Assembly: GCF_000835495.1 (NCBI RefSeq)
Contig: NW_015622541.1
Location: 5,952,001 to 6,016,000 of the forward strand
Direction of reading: 5' to 3'
Origin: Cladophialophora immunda
Lineage: Eukaryota > Ascomycota > Eurotiomycetes > Chaetothyriales > Herpotrichiellaceae
Length of the DNA stretch: 64,000 nucleotides
Part shown: positions 43,676 through 54,135 of the stretch, piece by piece
Layout of the letters: each line of letters starts with the position of its first letter
How positions within the stretch are numbered: the stretch's first letter is position 1
The notes under the pieces: model-generated
What the model saw: only the letters and a program-made list of their open reading frames with translations
The model's database searches: none
Told to the model about the DNA's origin: nothing
Program-made: the position numbers and the translations under genes

Positions 43676-44800
43676 CTATTTTGGCCCCTCAATCAGCACC
43701 TTGATCGCCTTCCCGGCCTTCACATCCTCAAAGGCCTGCTCTGCGTCATCAAAGTTGACTTTTCGGCTGATCAGCCTCTTCACGTCGATCTTCCCACTGC
43801 CCGCCAGGTCCACGGCCATCGCATAGTCGCCGGGACCGTATCGGAAGCTGCCCTTGACGGTGAGTTCTTTGGTGCACGCGGCCATGATCGGGAAGGTCAT
43901 CTCGTCGCGGCCCATCCCACCTTGCACGTAGCTGCCGCCCATGCGGAGGACGTGGATGGCCGTCTGAACGCTGGGTTCGGCTCCGCTGGCATCGATCGCG
44001 ACATCTGCGCCTGCGGGGAGGTCATTCTCGTCCTTTAGTCTCTGTGCGTTTTCCGCCGCCGAGACTTTGGAGGGCACGAAGGTTGACGTCGCCGCAAAGG
44101 ATTTGGCGAACTCAAGGCGCTCGGTGTTGATGTCCACCGCCACGACCTTGCTGGCACCCAGCGCCTTAGCCACAGCGCAGCAGAGAAGTCCTACCGGGCC
44201 GGCGCCAAAAACCACTGCCGTGTCGCCCTGCTTGAGACCCGATTGTTTAGTGATATGTACCCCCACAGCCAGGGGCTCCATCAAAGCCCCCTCTTCCAGT
44301 GTCATGTTGTCGGGCAGCTTGTAGCAGAAGTCCTCTGGCAGGATGTAGTATTTTGCCAATGTGCCATCGTACGGCGGTGTCGCCGCGAAGGCCATGTCGG
44401 GGCATAGATTGTATTTCCCTTCCTTACATCGCACGCAGTGTCGGCAGGGGATCCCGGGCTCCATCGCGACGCGATCTCCCTTTTTCAAGCTCTTGACACC
44501 AGACCCCACTTCCAGCACGGTGCCTGCGGACTCATGGCCAAGGACCATGGGCTCCTTGACCACAAAGTGTCCTATCCTGCCATGTTGCCAATAGTGGACG
44601 TCTGAGCCACAGATGCCGGTATAATTGACTTGCAGGAGGACGTCCCGGGGGCCGGTAAGCTTGGGTACGGGTCGATCTTCAAAGCACACGTCTTTGATTC
44701 CGCGGAGGACGAAGGAGTTGTTCTCCTGCGCGTTTGTCAATACTGCGATCCCAGACACACAACACCAGCGGCCTACCTTCGTTTGCGTTTCTGTGGCCAT
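43676..44800 (-). CDS. Xylitol/sorbitol-type NAD-dependent polyol dehydrogenase
   Basis: Exons 44800-44777 and 44725-43676 give 1074 nt, 357 aa. Medium-chain zinc dehydrogenase: GICGSDVHYWQHGRIGHFVV (catalytic Cys), LGHESAG, structural cysteines in CRHCVRCKEGKYNLC, PDNMTLEEGALMEPLAVGVH, nucleotide loop FGAGPVGLL, and AVDINTERLEF with Asp favouring NAD. The pattern GSDVHYWxHGxIG is that of xylitol/L-arabinitol/sorbitol dehydrogenases, which convert polyols to ketoses in pentose and hexitol catabolism. The 51-bp intron 44776-44726 (GTAGGC..GCGCAG) is a multiple of three with no stop, so an unspliced reading adds 17 residues; removing it restores the family N-terminus (MATETQTKENNSFVLRG). Convergent with the HET-ankyrin gene, about 60 bp apart. 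Confidence 0.92.
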   Translation of the reverse strand: MATETQTKVGRWCCVSGIAVLTNAQENNSFVLRGIKDVCFEDRPVPKLTGPRDVLLQVNYTGICGSDVHYWQHGRIGHFVVKEPMVLGHESAGTVLEVGSGVKSLKKGDRVAMEPGIPCRHCVRCKEGKYNLCPDMAFAATPPYDGTLAKYYILPEDFCYKLPDNMTLEEGALMEPLAVGVHITKQSGLKQGDTAVVFGAGPVGLLCCAVAKALGASKVVAVDINTERLEFAKSFAATSTFVPSKVSAAENAQRLKDENDLPAGADVAIDASGAEPSVQTAIHVLRMGGSYVQGGMGRDEMTFPIMAACTKELTVKGSFRYGPGDYAMAVDLAGSGKIDVKRLISRKVNFDDAEQAFEDVKAGKAIKVLIEGPK

Positions 44801-45249
44801 GGTCTAAGAGGTGAGAAATCAACAAGGGGCACGGTCAACTCGAAGCAAGTGCGGGGTGCGCAGGGAGATATAGAGAAAGTTTTCACAGGTCTGAGATTGT
44901 TGCTGTGGAAATCAGCTATAAAGGTGGCGGATGTTTAACCAGCGCCGCCGCCGCCGCTGCCGCCTGCGGACCGCCTTCCACTGTAAGTAAGAAGAGCCCA
45001 TAATTCCAGGGTCAGTCCATCCCAAATGGCGCGCCGATACTGACCACCGGAGGCACACATGCAGCCAGAATGGTTGAGAAATTTAGCCTAAAGAGCGCGA
45101 GCTCAACAGCAGGAGGCGGTGCGGGGCATTGAATCTTGAATCTGCGAGTTTGGCGGGCATCATCATGACGAGGCGGGCATCGGAACAATGCCGTCCGAAG
45201 CTTGCAGGAGCTGCTCGGGCGTCGGTATAGGGTATCCCGGGCTAGAGGC
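44801..45249. other. Intergenic, 449 bp, with GCC microsatellite
   Basis: Promoter of the polyol dehydrogenase. An imperfect (GCC)n trinucleotide tract lies at 44942-44969. No gene. Confidence 0.45.
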
Positions 45250-47263
45250 TCAATGGCCGGCTTCGATCTGGACAATCTTGTCGCAGTTGAGCAGCCCCAG
45301 AGGGTCGAATGCTTGCTTGAGCTGGTCGGACATTAGTTTCAATCACTCTGATGACATGGAATGGCTCCAGACTGACCTTGCGCATGGCATCGACGGTTTC
45401 ATCTCCCAGCTCTTCTCGCAGGTACTCTCGTTTTTTCAACCCAACACCATGTTCACCAGTGACCGTTCCCTCCATAGCGATGGCACGTCGGATCATTCGA
45501 TGGACCAGCTCTTCAGCGATCTTCTTCTCGGTGTCGTTGTAAAGGAGAATTGCTGGAAAAGGTCAGCTCTTGAAGCGAATGGTGGAGCGCGGGTTTCTTA
45601 CTGTGGAAGTTCCCATCTCCCACATGGCCACAGATACCACCGATCAAGCCGCTCTTGGCCACATCATCATGGGTCTCTTGAATGATGTCTGCCAGTCGGC
45701 TGATGGGGACAGCCTGTTCTGTGTCAGTTTTGTATAGGACCGTGGACATGGCACAACTCACCACATCGGTAGTCCAAACGTGGTCACTGCTGTTCTTCCG
45801 CATCGCCATCACACTCCACAGGGCCTCTTTCCTCGCACTCCAAAGTTCTGCGGCCTCGTCGTCATTCTTTGCGAATTCGAAACTCTGGTTGTGAGTCCCT
45901 TTGGCGATGTTCCGGATGATCTTGATCTGTTCCTTTACGCCTTCAGTTGTCCCAGCAAACTTGAAGAAGAGGGTAGGAGCTTCCTGCCACGGCCTGCTGG
46001 TCATGCCACTTTTGTTGATGCAGCGCATTTGCACATCGTCTAGAATCTCCATTCCGGCAAGCTGAATGCCTTCTCCGACAACTCTCGCAACACACTCCGC
46101 TGCGGCATGGATGGTGGGAAAGGTCGCAACAGCGACCGACTGGCTTTTAGGGAGAACCGTGATCTTCAAAGTGGCCTCAGTGACAATGCCCAGCGTACCT
46201 TCACTCCCGATGAACATCTGCGTCAGATTGTAGCCGGCGCTTGATTTGCGGGGCCTCCTTCTTGTCTTGATGATGGTGCCGTCGGCGAGAACGACAGTCA
46301 GAGAGACAACCCAGTCGCGCATGGTGCCATATCTGTAAGCGTTTGTACCCGAGCAGCCAGTGCCAACCATGCCTCCGATTTTGGCTCCTGGGCCTGGATC
46401 CGGTGGGAAGAACATGCCATGTCCTTTGAGTTCTTCATTGAGGTCTTCCCAGCCGAGCGCAGGTTGTACAACGATGTCCAAATCTTGGGGTCGCAATTCC
46501 AATATCTTGTCCATTCTTGCCATGTCGATGCATATTCCTCCTCTTGTGGGCGCAAAGTGGCCTTCGAGACTGGTTCCGCCTGAGAGCGCTGTGACGGGGA
46601 TCCTTCGTTCGTGGCACACCTTCATAATCTTGGACACTTCTTCCGTAGTTGCAGGGTATACAATGGCGAACGGTCGTTCATTGGGTTTGGTCGCGTAAGA
46701 GGACCATTCGGAACCGGAGTGCGCTTCGAGGTCGTCGGGAATCGTCGACACGTTGTCCTTTCCCACAATTTGGGCGAAGTCTACCCAAGCGGCTTGCAAA
46801 TTAGAGGTTCTCGTATCGTGCTGGGGCGGGTGTGCTCGAGATAGAGGGGTGGTGGAAGAGGCATCCAACGGTCGCTCTCCCCTTTTGCCCAGGTAGTAGG
46901 CTGCGGCGGCGACGGACAGAATCACTTGTGTTGTTAGCAGAGAATAAACCAGCGACAGATGAGAGCAGTACCGAAACTGAGACTGAGCGTTCTACCCCCA
47001 GCACCTCCTCCCCGAGTGGTGGCGGCCCTAATATATTGTTCCTCCGAAGCTCTTTCACGCTTTAACCTGTCCGCGGTGCTCTGGTACAGCTGTCCTCGGA
47101 AAGATAGGTTTTCTTTCGCGTCGCCTTTGCCTTTCTCTTCGAGCTTTGTGGGCGAGCTATGGAATGACCGTGTGGCCCATGGAGTAAAGCAGGATGACCG
47201 TTCGCGCTCGGCGCATCGTAGGAGGGAGCCGACTGGGCGACTGAGTCGGGCAATTGACTTCAT
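45250..47263 (-). CDS. DLD1: D-lactate dehydrogenase (cytochrome), mitochondrial
   Basis: Exons 47263-46972, 46924-45762, 45713-45602, 45551-45377 (exact edge 45552 by phase) and 45321-45250 give 1815 nt, 604 aa. The N-terminus is an Arg/Ser-rich mitochondrial presequence (MKSIARLSRPVGSLLRCAER, then RSFHSSP) followed by a membrane segment (VILSVAAAAYYLG). FAD-binding type 4 domain: PFAIVYPATTEEVSKIMKVC, IPVTALSGGTSLEGHFAPT, PGAKIGGMVGTGCSGTNAYR, GSEGTLGIVTEATLKI. Cap and C-terminal motifs: GGICGHVGDGNFH, GTVTGEHGVGLKK, and FDPLGLLNCDKIV. These match the DLD1/GlcD family, which oxidises D-lactate and passes electrons to cytochrome c at the inner membrane. Likely a housekeeping gene rather than part of the left cluster. 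The N-terminal exon boundaries conserve the frame exactly. Confidence 0.92.
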
Positions 47264-48822
47264 CGTGGATCGCAGTCGAGATGATCAGAGGGTTTCTGCT
47301 GCTGGTGTCTAACGCATCTTCGAAGGCATCTCGACAGATATAAACACACAGCCAAGCTCGTCGTCCAGGAGAAAGTGGCGGCACGACAGCGGACCGCCGG
47401 TATGAATTGCGGAGAAGGTGGTGGGAGGAGTAAAGAGCGCCAACTTAGATGCGGTTCGTGTCAATGCATCGACAAGCAAATGACGATGTTTTCCCGAGGC
47501 CGCAGGACTCCAGGAAATGAGAAGTCCGGTCACCCCCTTCGCCCAGCACCCTCTCACAGGCTTCATCCCCTAAGCCACTGTGTACTTTTGCTGCTTATGT
47601 ATGGGAGCTGGCACGCTTAATTTTCGGTGCTGCTGTCGCACACAAGTCCGCTGTCCACGTCCAAGACCTGCCCTGTGCACGCCTAACTGCGACATCTCAA
47701 TAGGCACCTCGTATGACCGCCGGAGTCGTCATATTCTCCCCGGGCGCCGCCATGAGCTCAAGTGATAGCTGAACAACAGAGATGATGTTTCTTCCATCTC
47801 ACCGATCAGAGACCTCGGAGAGAAGCCATGATGCTCAGGTATTCAGACTTCACACTGCTACTACCTCGACCGGGAAGAGACGCAATTCAGGCATTCAAAA
47901 TTCCGAACGAGCGCCCGTGCGCTTGAGAAGGCCGTGGCCATGGATACCTGAAACTGTCTGCTCTCAGCCATACATCACGGCTATGCCATAGGAAGAAGTC
48001 ACGCCATTTTCTACAACAATACGGATAAGTACAGCAAGGAGTCAATGGCAGGATGAAGCCACTGGTTCATTTGCGCCAGGCTGTTGAGTTGCCAGGAAGC
48101 ACAACCAGCATTTACATCTGTTTTAGGCGCGGTTATTCATAACAGGAGGTAAAGGCACGACTATCCTTGGATACGCTAGACCAGTGATGAGTCGTGCTGG
48201 CAGGCAGAGATGCTGCACTTTCTCTATAATTGAGAAGCCTTCTCTCACGATGTGCCTGATTGCGAAGTTGCGCTCCGGACCCTGTTGGTACCCTGAACGT
48301 AGCTTGATGGTGTCAATCTTCCACTTTCAATCCAATTTGGTACACGTCTCGGTTGGGAGAAACACTCATGGTACATAGAAGATCGGCGAGGCAGCATCGG
48401 GCGCATGAGATGTCGACAAGTCGTGAATGTGCACCAGCTCCGACATTTACGAAAGACCAGACTGAGCTCTTGTTCATGTATTGGATCGGTGGACAGCCAT
48501 ATACGCCGTCCCCAATGGAAATGCAGTGTTCGCAGATTGCCAACAACCGGTACAGGGTCCAAGCCCATCGAAGGGCGCAAGTCGAACCGTGGCGAGACGA
48601 ACAGCACCAGACTTTACCAATACACATCAATTAGGAGCTCCCCGCCATCCTGGAAAGTCAGCTTATGGCGTGATCCGATGCGCCGATCCGCGCCCAATAT
48701 AACATATTTTCCCGAGGTACAGCGCTCTTTCTACACTCTATGCTCCTTTTATTCATACGCTAGATCTTCGAAGGCAGTTAATTCGCGACGTGAAAGACTT
48801 CCAGGGATTCTGCACCGCCATA
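47264..48822. other. Intergenic, 1.56 kb, no gene seen
   Basis: The longest gene-free stretch. It separates two divergent genes (lactate dehydrogenase and 2OG oxygenase). Several short open frames on both strands lack start context, splice partners or recognisable motifs. No RNA gene was recognised by eye. Confidence 0.4.
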
Positions 48823-50049
48823 ATGTCGTTCTCCAGCATCCCGATCCTGGATCTCTCGCTGGCGCGGGACCCGGCCACGAAACCGCAATTCCTCGTCGAT
48901 CTCCGCCATGCGCTGCTCGAGGTCGGCTTCTTGTACATCAAAAACACGGGGATCCCGCCCGCCCTGATCGACGAGGTCATGACGCTGGGCAAGTCCTTCT
49001 TCGACCTCCCCGAGGAGAAGAAGCTGGAGATCGAGATGAAGAACGCACCCTCGTTTCTCGGCTACAACAAGCTCGGCATGGAGATCACGCGCTTCAAGAC
49101 CGACTGGCGCGAGCAGATCGACTTGTCGACGCCGCACCCGGTCCCAGGCCCCGATGATCCCTTATACAGGAACTTGTTGGCGCCCAACCAGTGGCCTGAT
49201 CCCAGCGCCTTGCCGCGGTTCAGGGAAGTGTACGAGGACTACATGGCGCGCATGGGCGATATGAGCATGGAATTCACCAGTCTGATAGCCGAAGCCATCG
49301 GTCTGCCGTCAGACGCGTTTGCGCAGTTCTTCGACGAAGCACAGCAGCATAAATTGAAGATCGTCAAGTATCCCGATTTAGCGGAGCTGGGCGTCGAAGG
49401 GGAAGCGCAAGGCGTGGGACCCCACAAGGATAGCATGCTCACGAGTTACCTCCTACAAGCGAGTCATCACCGGGGACTGCAGGTACAGAATGCCGAAGGG
49501 CAGTGGGTGGATTGTCCGCCCATTGATGGGACGTTTGTGGTTGCGATCGGACAGGGGATGGAAGCGCTGACACAGGGCGTGTGTCAGTCGACGACACATA
49601 GAGTGCAGAGTCCGCCCCGAGGTTCCGGCGCGCGGTACAGTATCCCATTCTTCCAGGGCGTCAGTTACGACGCAACGTTCGAGAGCATGGACGTGCCAGA
49701 CTCGGTGAAACAGCTGAGAGCAGACATTCTGGCGAAGAGGGGCGGGCAGAGGCTGGACGATATCGAGTTTACATTTATCAAGGGCATGTGGAGTCGACTG
49801 GGCGAGGCGACCCTGATGAACAGGATCAAGAGCCACCCGGACGTGGGCGAGAGATGGGTAAGTCTGAGACTTCCACATCATAAGATCCGCGCTTCGCATA
49901 CTGACTTTTGCCGCAAATAGTATCCTGAGCTGTTGAAGAAGATCCGCGCAGACCAGGCGGACGAAGCAGCCAAGTTTGCCGCCGCCGAGGCTGCAGCGAG
50001 CAAGTCGACGTCGATCCCAGCGCAGCCGCAATCTATACAAGCGCATTAG
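48823..50049 (+). CDS. 2-oxoglutarate/Fe(II) dioxygenase (isopenicillin N synthase-like)
   Basis: Exons 48823-49857 and 49921-50049 give 1164 nt, 387 aa. The N-terminal DIOX_N domain has SIPILDLSLARD, RHALLEVGFLYIKNTGIP, and SFFDLPEEKKLEIEMKNAP. The catalytic jelly roll has Fe(II) ligands His201 and Asp203 (GPHKDSMLTSYLLQ) and His259 (STTHRVQSPP), and the 2-oxoglutarate-binding Arg of RYSIPFF. The C-terminus is an Ala/Lys-rich tail. Fungal members of this family hydroxylate or desaturate small metabolites; some act in gibberellin or siderophore pathways. Start ATG 48823 begins MSFSSIPILDLS, canonical for the family. Coding sequence is GC-rich at the 5' end. No enzyme partner is adjacent. Confidence 0.92.
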
Positions 50050-50845
50050 CGGGACAGAGTAGAGACAAATAAAAATGTAGAATTGGAAGGAGCCAAGATT
50101 GAGTTGTATCCCCTGCCTCTCGCAACTATCACTTCTTGATAAACCCGCGACACATCAGCGGAAGTCTTGACCCCAGGTAGTGATACTCAAGTCACAACTA
50201 GCTCGAATATTTATATCTCATCTCGACGAAGCCTGTGTGCGAGTGCTGCAGCCAACAATCCAGGGTTGATAGGAAGAAGTCGAGACATCGAGGTGTGAGT
50301 AGATGCATCACAGCAGTACCCGGGGAACTCAGTTGTGCGGGAGCCTTTCACGTAGTGAGCTGCTCCTGCAAGCCATCCTCTAGAGCTCTGTGTCGAGGTG
50401 AATGATGGCCACAAGAGCACAGGCTCGGACTGGCCACTCAGACCGGTGTTCATTGTATTCCTCATATCAATTGCAAGTACAATAGTCCTTCTATGACAAT
50501 AGTCTCGTGCCCCCTCACCATCTGACGCCAAGCCAATTCAAGTAATTTACCCCACTTGTAACGTACCCCACTTCTCGCTTTCACGTGATTGGAGTGGATT
50601 CCACAAGACCCACGTTCCCAATTCTATACGAAGAAAAAGCTGCAGAGCAGTGCAAATCTCGCCTTTCGGCTTCAGCTTCTTCTCAACGGCAAAAGCAGAA
50701 CAACGAAAAAAATAGTTAAATCGGTGCCAGCGTGACTCACACCTCCCAATCTGGCTTATCTCCGCGCAGGATACCTCGACACACAAAACCCAGAGACCAA
50801 AAAGAAAAACTCTCCCGTAACAAAAAGAGCTCCTCGAACATGATA
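50050..50845. other. Intergenic, 796 bp
   Basis: Downstream of the 2OG oxygenase and on the 3' side of the minus-strand tRNA. No gene seen. Confidence 0.4.
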
Positions 50846-50928
50846 CGACCGCGGGAAGATTCGAACTCCCAATCTTTGGTGCACGTGATCACCGAAAACC
50901 AACGCCTTAACCATTAGGCCACGCGGCC
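50846..50928 (-). tRNA. tRNA-Arg (anticodon UCG) with 10-nt intron
   Basis: Read on the minus strand, a full cloverleaf: 7-bp acceptor stem GGCCGCG/CGCGGTC (one G-U), D arm GCC-TAATGGTTAA-GGC, anticodon stem TTGGT/ACCAA, loop starting TTTCGG with anticodon TCG, T arm GGGAG-TTCGAAT-CTTCC, and discriminator G. The anticodon loop is 17 nt; removing 10 nt (TGATCACGTG) after position 37 gives the normal 7-nt loop, the canonical place of nuclear tRNA introns. Mature length is 73 nt before CCA addition. TCG reads CGA arginine codons after A/I or U34 modification rules. Confidence 0.9.
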
Positions 50929-51192
50929 CAGAGTCTCTGGGTCATTTTGTGAGAGAAAATTGGTGGGTTGTGTATAAGGCCTTGTGTTTATTGGGCGGAG
51001 GAGGGGGCGGTGAAAGGAGGGTACAGGAGGGGCAGGCGGGCCGAGGGACAGTGAAGTGAGCTGCCTGAGGAGTTGAGCGCCTGGCTACTTACTTGGTTAT
51101 TCGTGCAAAGAACCGAGAGCGGAGTAAGCTACGTTCTATGAGTGGCGAATGGGATGCCCGGACGAAACCTTCAGTTGCGGATAGTTGCAGGG

Positions 51193-51222
51193 CCCGTGCC
51201 ACAGGAGACTCTGTGGTACGGG
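51193..51222. repeat. Short perfect-but-one hairpin
   Basis: CCCGTGCCACAG followed after a 6-nt loop by CTGTGGTACGGG: a 12-bp stem with one G-T position. It lies 37 bp outside the left arm of the foldback repeat at 51260-51525. It may be an independent hairpin or part of the same element. Confidence 0.5.
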
Positions 51223-51259
51223 CATCTGCTGGCACGACCAAAGGATTTTGGCGCATGCC

Positions 51260-51525
51260 CTTGCGAGGCATTACGTTTGGAGACGTGGTGTAAGGCGCCG
51301 TCTATTCTCTGCTGAAGGCACAATTCGACCTCGCCGCCGGCCTCGGAGTCTAATGGGAAAAATTATAGAGACAGCCTCCGGCGAGGGCAGAGCATATGAA
51401 AACTATTTGAGACAGCTGCAGCAAGAGCCTGATGGGGAGCGCGGCAGCGAGGTCGAATTGTGCCTTTATCAAGAATAGAATAGACAGCGCCTTACACCAT
51501 GTCTCCAAACGTAATGCCTCGTAAG
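51260..51525. mobile_element. MITE-like foldback element with about 80-bp inverted arms
   Basis: The left arm 51260-51338 and right arm 51443-51525 are inverted copies: both contain, in opposite orientation, GAGGCATTACGTTTGGAGAC, GGTGTAAGGCG, TCTATTCT and GGCACAATTCGACCTCG. Differences are a few C/T or G/A changes and one about 4-bp indel. The centre is about 104 bp. No transposase is encoded and no clear target-site duplication is visible at the arm ends. Interpreted as a non-autonomous DNA element; an alternative is a structural palindrome left by a larger inverted duplication. Confidence 0.75.
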
Positions 51526-51985
51526 ATCAATCATCGGTTTTCTCTCGTGCGAAGGTCTGATTCCCAAACCCCACACAAAGCATAATCACACTTTCAAGCT
51601 TGCGTGGAGGTTGAGCAAGCGTACATTGAGCAAGTTGTAATGATGACTCGTGAGAGGACGAAGACCTAGCGCAAACTAGAGAATACCTCAGGATATCATG
51701 AGAACCCATGATATCCTTTGGTCTCCCCCACCCCCGACCAAAATGCGTCTCGGTGGATACCATTATACTCAGCGGCGAATCTTAACCTGTCCCAAATCCG
51801 TTTCCGCTTTCAGACCTGAGCATGAAAACCATTAATACACGATGTCAATTGCCTCCCCCTCGAGGGAGTGATAAACTTGTTCGCGGTGCCTTCGGCACTT
51901 AGCCCCCAAGAACGACAAGAGGCAACGCGTATTTCCAGGGAGGAAAATCACCGGCACGAGCCTTATTGCAACCAGGACATGTCTT
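51526..51985. other. Intergenic, 460 bp
   Basis: 3' flank of the Zn2Cys6 gene. A 10-bp inverted pair GGATATCATG / CATGATATCC lies at about 51692-51716 (GGATATCATG-AGAAC-CCATGATATCC), a small palindrome. Nothing else seen. Confidence 0.45.
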
Positions 51986-53797
51986 TCAACAAAAGGGCGG
52001 TGATATTCCATAGTTCTGTCGGCAGAAAAACTTGGTCGTAACACGTCTCCCTTTGCTCCTCTGCGCCTCCGTCAGCCCGTCCGCAAAGGTGGCAAACAAG
52101 TCGCTGCGGCATATTGGGTCCTTGATCTCTCGCAACTTCTGCACCGCCCATAATGTGTCTTCCTTGCGCATTGACTCGATTGCATACAGAAACAGCGGAC
52201 GCAAGTAGCCAGCACTCAAATGTCCTTGATCATTGTACATATTCCACTCATCTGCCGCTTCGACCATCTTTCTGATCTCTGCCATCGCCGACTTGGCTTC
52301 GGAGGACGCCAGAGGAGGATCGGACAGCGTTCGACCAGTCTCTATGATCTCAGTGTAATACGCGGCGTTCGCAATGCCGATGGCCGTGATCAATGGTCGA
52401 GCAATTTCTTCTGCAAAGTATGCGTGAATGTTGGTGGGAGCCAGACGGCAGATATCAGGTCGGTGAACCCATAGCTGGTACAGCCGAGTCTTCAGAGATT
52501 GCATCTCGAGAGCCACTTCGTCCTGATCCGCGGGGGTGATGCGAGAGCGATGATAGTGGCTGAGGTCTGCCACTTGAGTTGAAATTGTTTCTAGATGTAC
52601 GTGGAAGTCGAACAAAGGTGCTTCGAGGTATCTCAACAGCGACTCCCGTGGCTTTCGATCGGTGTGTGGTGTTGATGGTATCATTGCATGGTCTGGAAGA
52701 TTTCGGAGAACGCTCTCTGAGAGGAGACCAGGATTGCCGCCACGGCGTCCAGATGCATGCAGTAATCTAAGCCACGCCGATATCCTAAGATCCTGCGGCT
52801 CAAGTAGATTGTGAGTTGCTTGCAATTTCTCCACGAAAGGCAACGACACTTCCGAGTCTGTCAGTGTCAAGCCCGTCTCGTCGAACACGAGCATTTCAAA
52901 CAGGCTTAATAGCAAGGCTACATGAAGTGTCTGCGTGACCGGTTCTGCTTCATTACTTAGCATGGTCCGAAAAGCAGCCCTAGCTGCATCGTGCAGGCTA
53001 TAGACCGCTTTCGACACCGGCACCCCCAGTTTCAGCGCCTTGTAGAGTGCTTGCACCGCTAAGATGGCAGCCGCGATCGTCCTGTGATGGTTTCCAAGAC
53101 ATGTAGTTTGGGTTTTGAATTCTTGCCAGTTCAGATCATCTATCACAGAAATGGTGGCCGCCGATACATGGTCGAGGAAATAGTCGAACGAAGGTTGTGC
53201 ATAAGCTTCGGTGGCTGCAAGTCGGTCAATGGTGGTGCACAGATAGATGTCCTGCGATGTCATTAGAGACAATGCTTGGGGTGAGTTCAGTATGTCGAGA
53301 TCCAGCGCAGCGATCCCAGGATTTCGCGCAAGGGATGCGGGTATGACGGCATAGTCGGGTAGGAGTAATGATGGTGAGGCTACCGAGTGGCTTGTGCTTG
53401 CAGGAGACACCGCTAGCCTGGGAGTGTGCTGTAGAGACAGTGTTGCATAAGTCTGAGGAGTTCCATAGCAGTGTCTAGGTGTCGAACGAGGCACGTAGGA
53501 ACACGTTCGCTGTAGCCTCTGACATCGCCGGCATATGGGCTTATCCTCGTCACATTTCAGCTTGCTTCGTCGGCACGCCAGACATCCTGTGCGAGTACGA
53601 CCTCTGGCAAGAGTTGGGTGCAATTTTCTGCTCGGTTCACATCTCGTGTCTGTCATGGATACCTTGCAGGTAACGAGTCTGTGGGCTGCGATGCTAAGCT
53701 GAGGCGCAGCTATGGGAGCATTGGGCTTTCCATTATTCGTACGTTGCGAGATGGAAGGAGACGAAGATGAGTGACGAGGCGAGGTTACCAGTGGCAT
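51986..53797 (-). CDS. Zn2Cys6 transcription factor, intronless
   Basis: Single exon of 603 aa. The zinc cluster is at Cys72, 75, 82, 89, 92 and 99 (CX2CX6CX6CX2CX6C; GCLACRRSKLKCDEDKP). The first 70 residues are Ser/Pro-rich; a second in-frame Met at residue 49 (MTDTRCEPSRKLH) is an equally good start. The middle region (LCTTIDRLAATEAYAQPSFD, AAAILAVQALYKALKLG, LLLSLFEMLVFDETGLTL) matches the DUF3468/Fungal_trans_2-like domain found behind Zn2Cys6 motifs in this length class. Neighbours are a foldback element on the 3' side and a 2H-phosphoesterase-like gene upstream on the same strand. Targets unknown. Confidence 0.9.
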   Translation of the reverse strand: MPLVTSPRHSSSSPSISQRTNNGKPNAPIAAPQLSIAAHRLVTCKVSMTDTRCEPSRKLHPTLARGRTRTGCLACRRSKLKCDEDKPICRRCQRLQRTCSYVPRSTPRHCYGTPQTYATLSLQHTPRLAVSPASTSHSVASPSLLLPDYAVIPASLARNPGIAALDLDILNSPQALSLMTSQDIYLCTTIDRLAATEAYAQPSFDYFLDHVSAATISVIDDLNWQEFKTQTTCLGNHHRTIAAAILAVQALYKALKLGVPVSKAVYSLHDAARAAFRTMLSNEAEPVTQTLHVALLLSLFEMLVFDETGLTLTDSEVSLPFVEKLQATHNLLEPQDLRISAWLRLLHASGRRGGNPGLLSESVLRNLPDHAMIPSTPHTDRKPRESLLRYLEAPLFDFHVHLETISTQVADLSHYHRSRITPADQDEVALEMQSLKTRLYQLWVHRPDICRLAPTNIHAYFAEEIARPLITAIGIANAAYYTEIIETGRTLSDPPLASSEAKSAMAEIRKMVEAADEWNMYNDQGHLSAGYLRPLFLYAIESMRKEDTLWAVQKLREIKDPICRSDLFATFADGLTEAQRSKGRRVTTKFFCRQNYGISPPFC

Positions 53798-54135
53798 TCA
53801 AGGGACGTGGCCGATTGGTGGGCGCCGATTGGGCGGGGAGAGTTTCAGGTCACATGACACGGGCTTGCCTTCGTGTGGCTCAATGGAGGAACATGGTGAA
53901 TGCTACTACTTGTAGGTCCTGGGGACCGTCAGACTATATACCTTCAAGTAATCTACACAGGGCTACTAGCGCCGTTCCGAGGCCTTCGGAGTTCCTTCGC
54001 TGACCGTCATTACATGGTCCCGGCTTTGCCAGCAGTCACATTCCGCGTCATGATCTTTGCATTGGGCAGTCGAAGAACAGGTCAAACACCACGCCACACA
54101 ATGATCGTGATTCTTTCCAACGCTCGACTGCATGA
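53798..54135. other. Intergenic, 338 bp
   Basis: Promoter of the intronless Zn2Cys6 gene; TCAGACTATATACC near 53930 might serve as a TATA-like element in the other orientation only. No gene. Confidence 0.35.

Noticed and set aside
48405..49157. 250-residue plus-strand frame overlapping the 2OG oxygenase start
   Set aside because: Its second half overlaps the oxygenase in another frame with Arg-rich noise; no motif.
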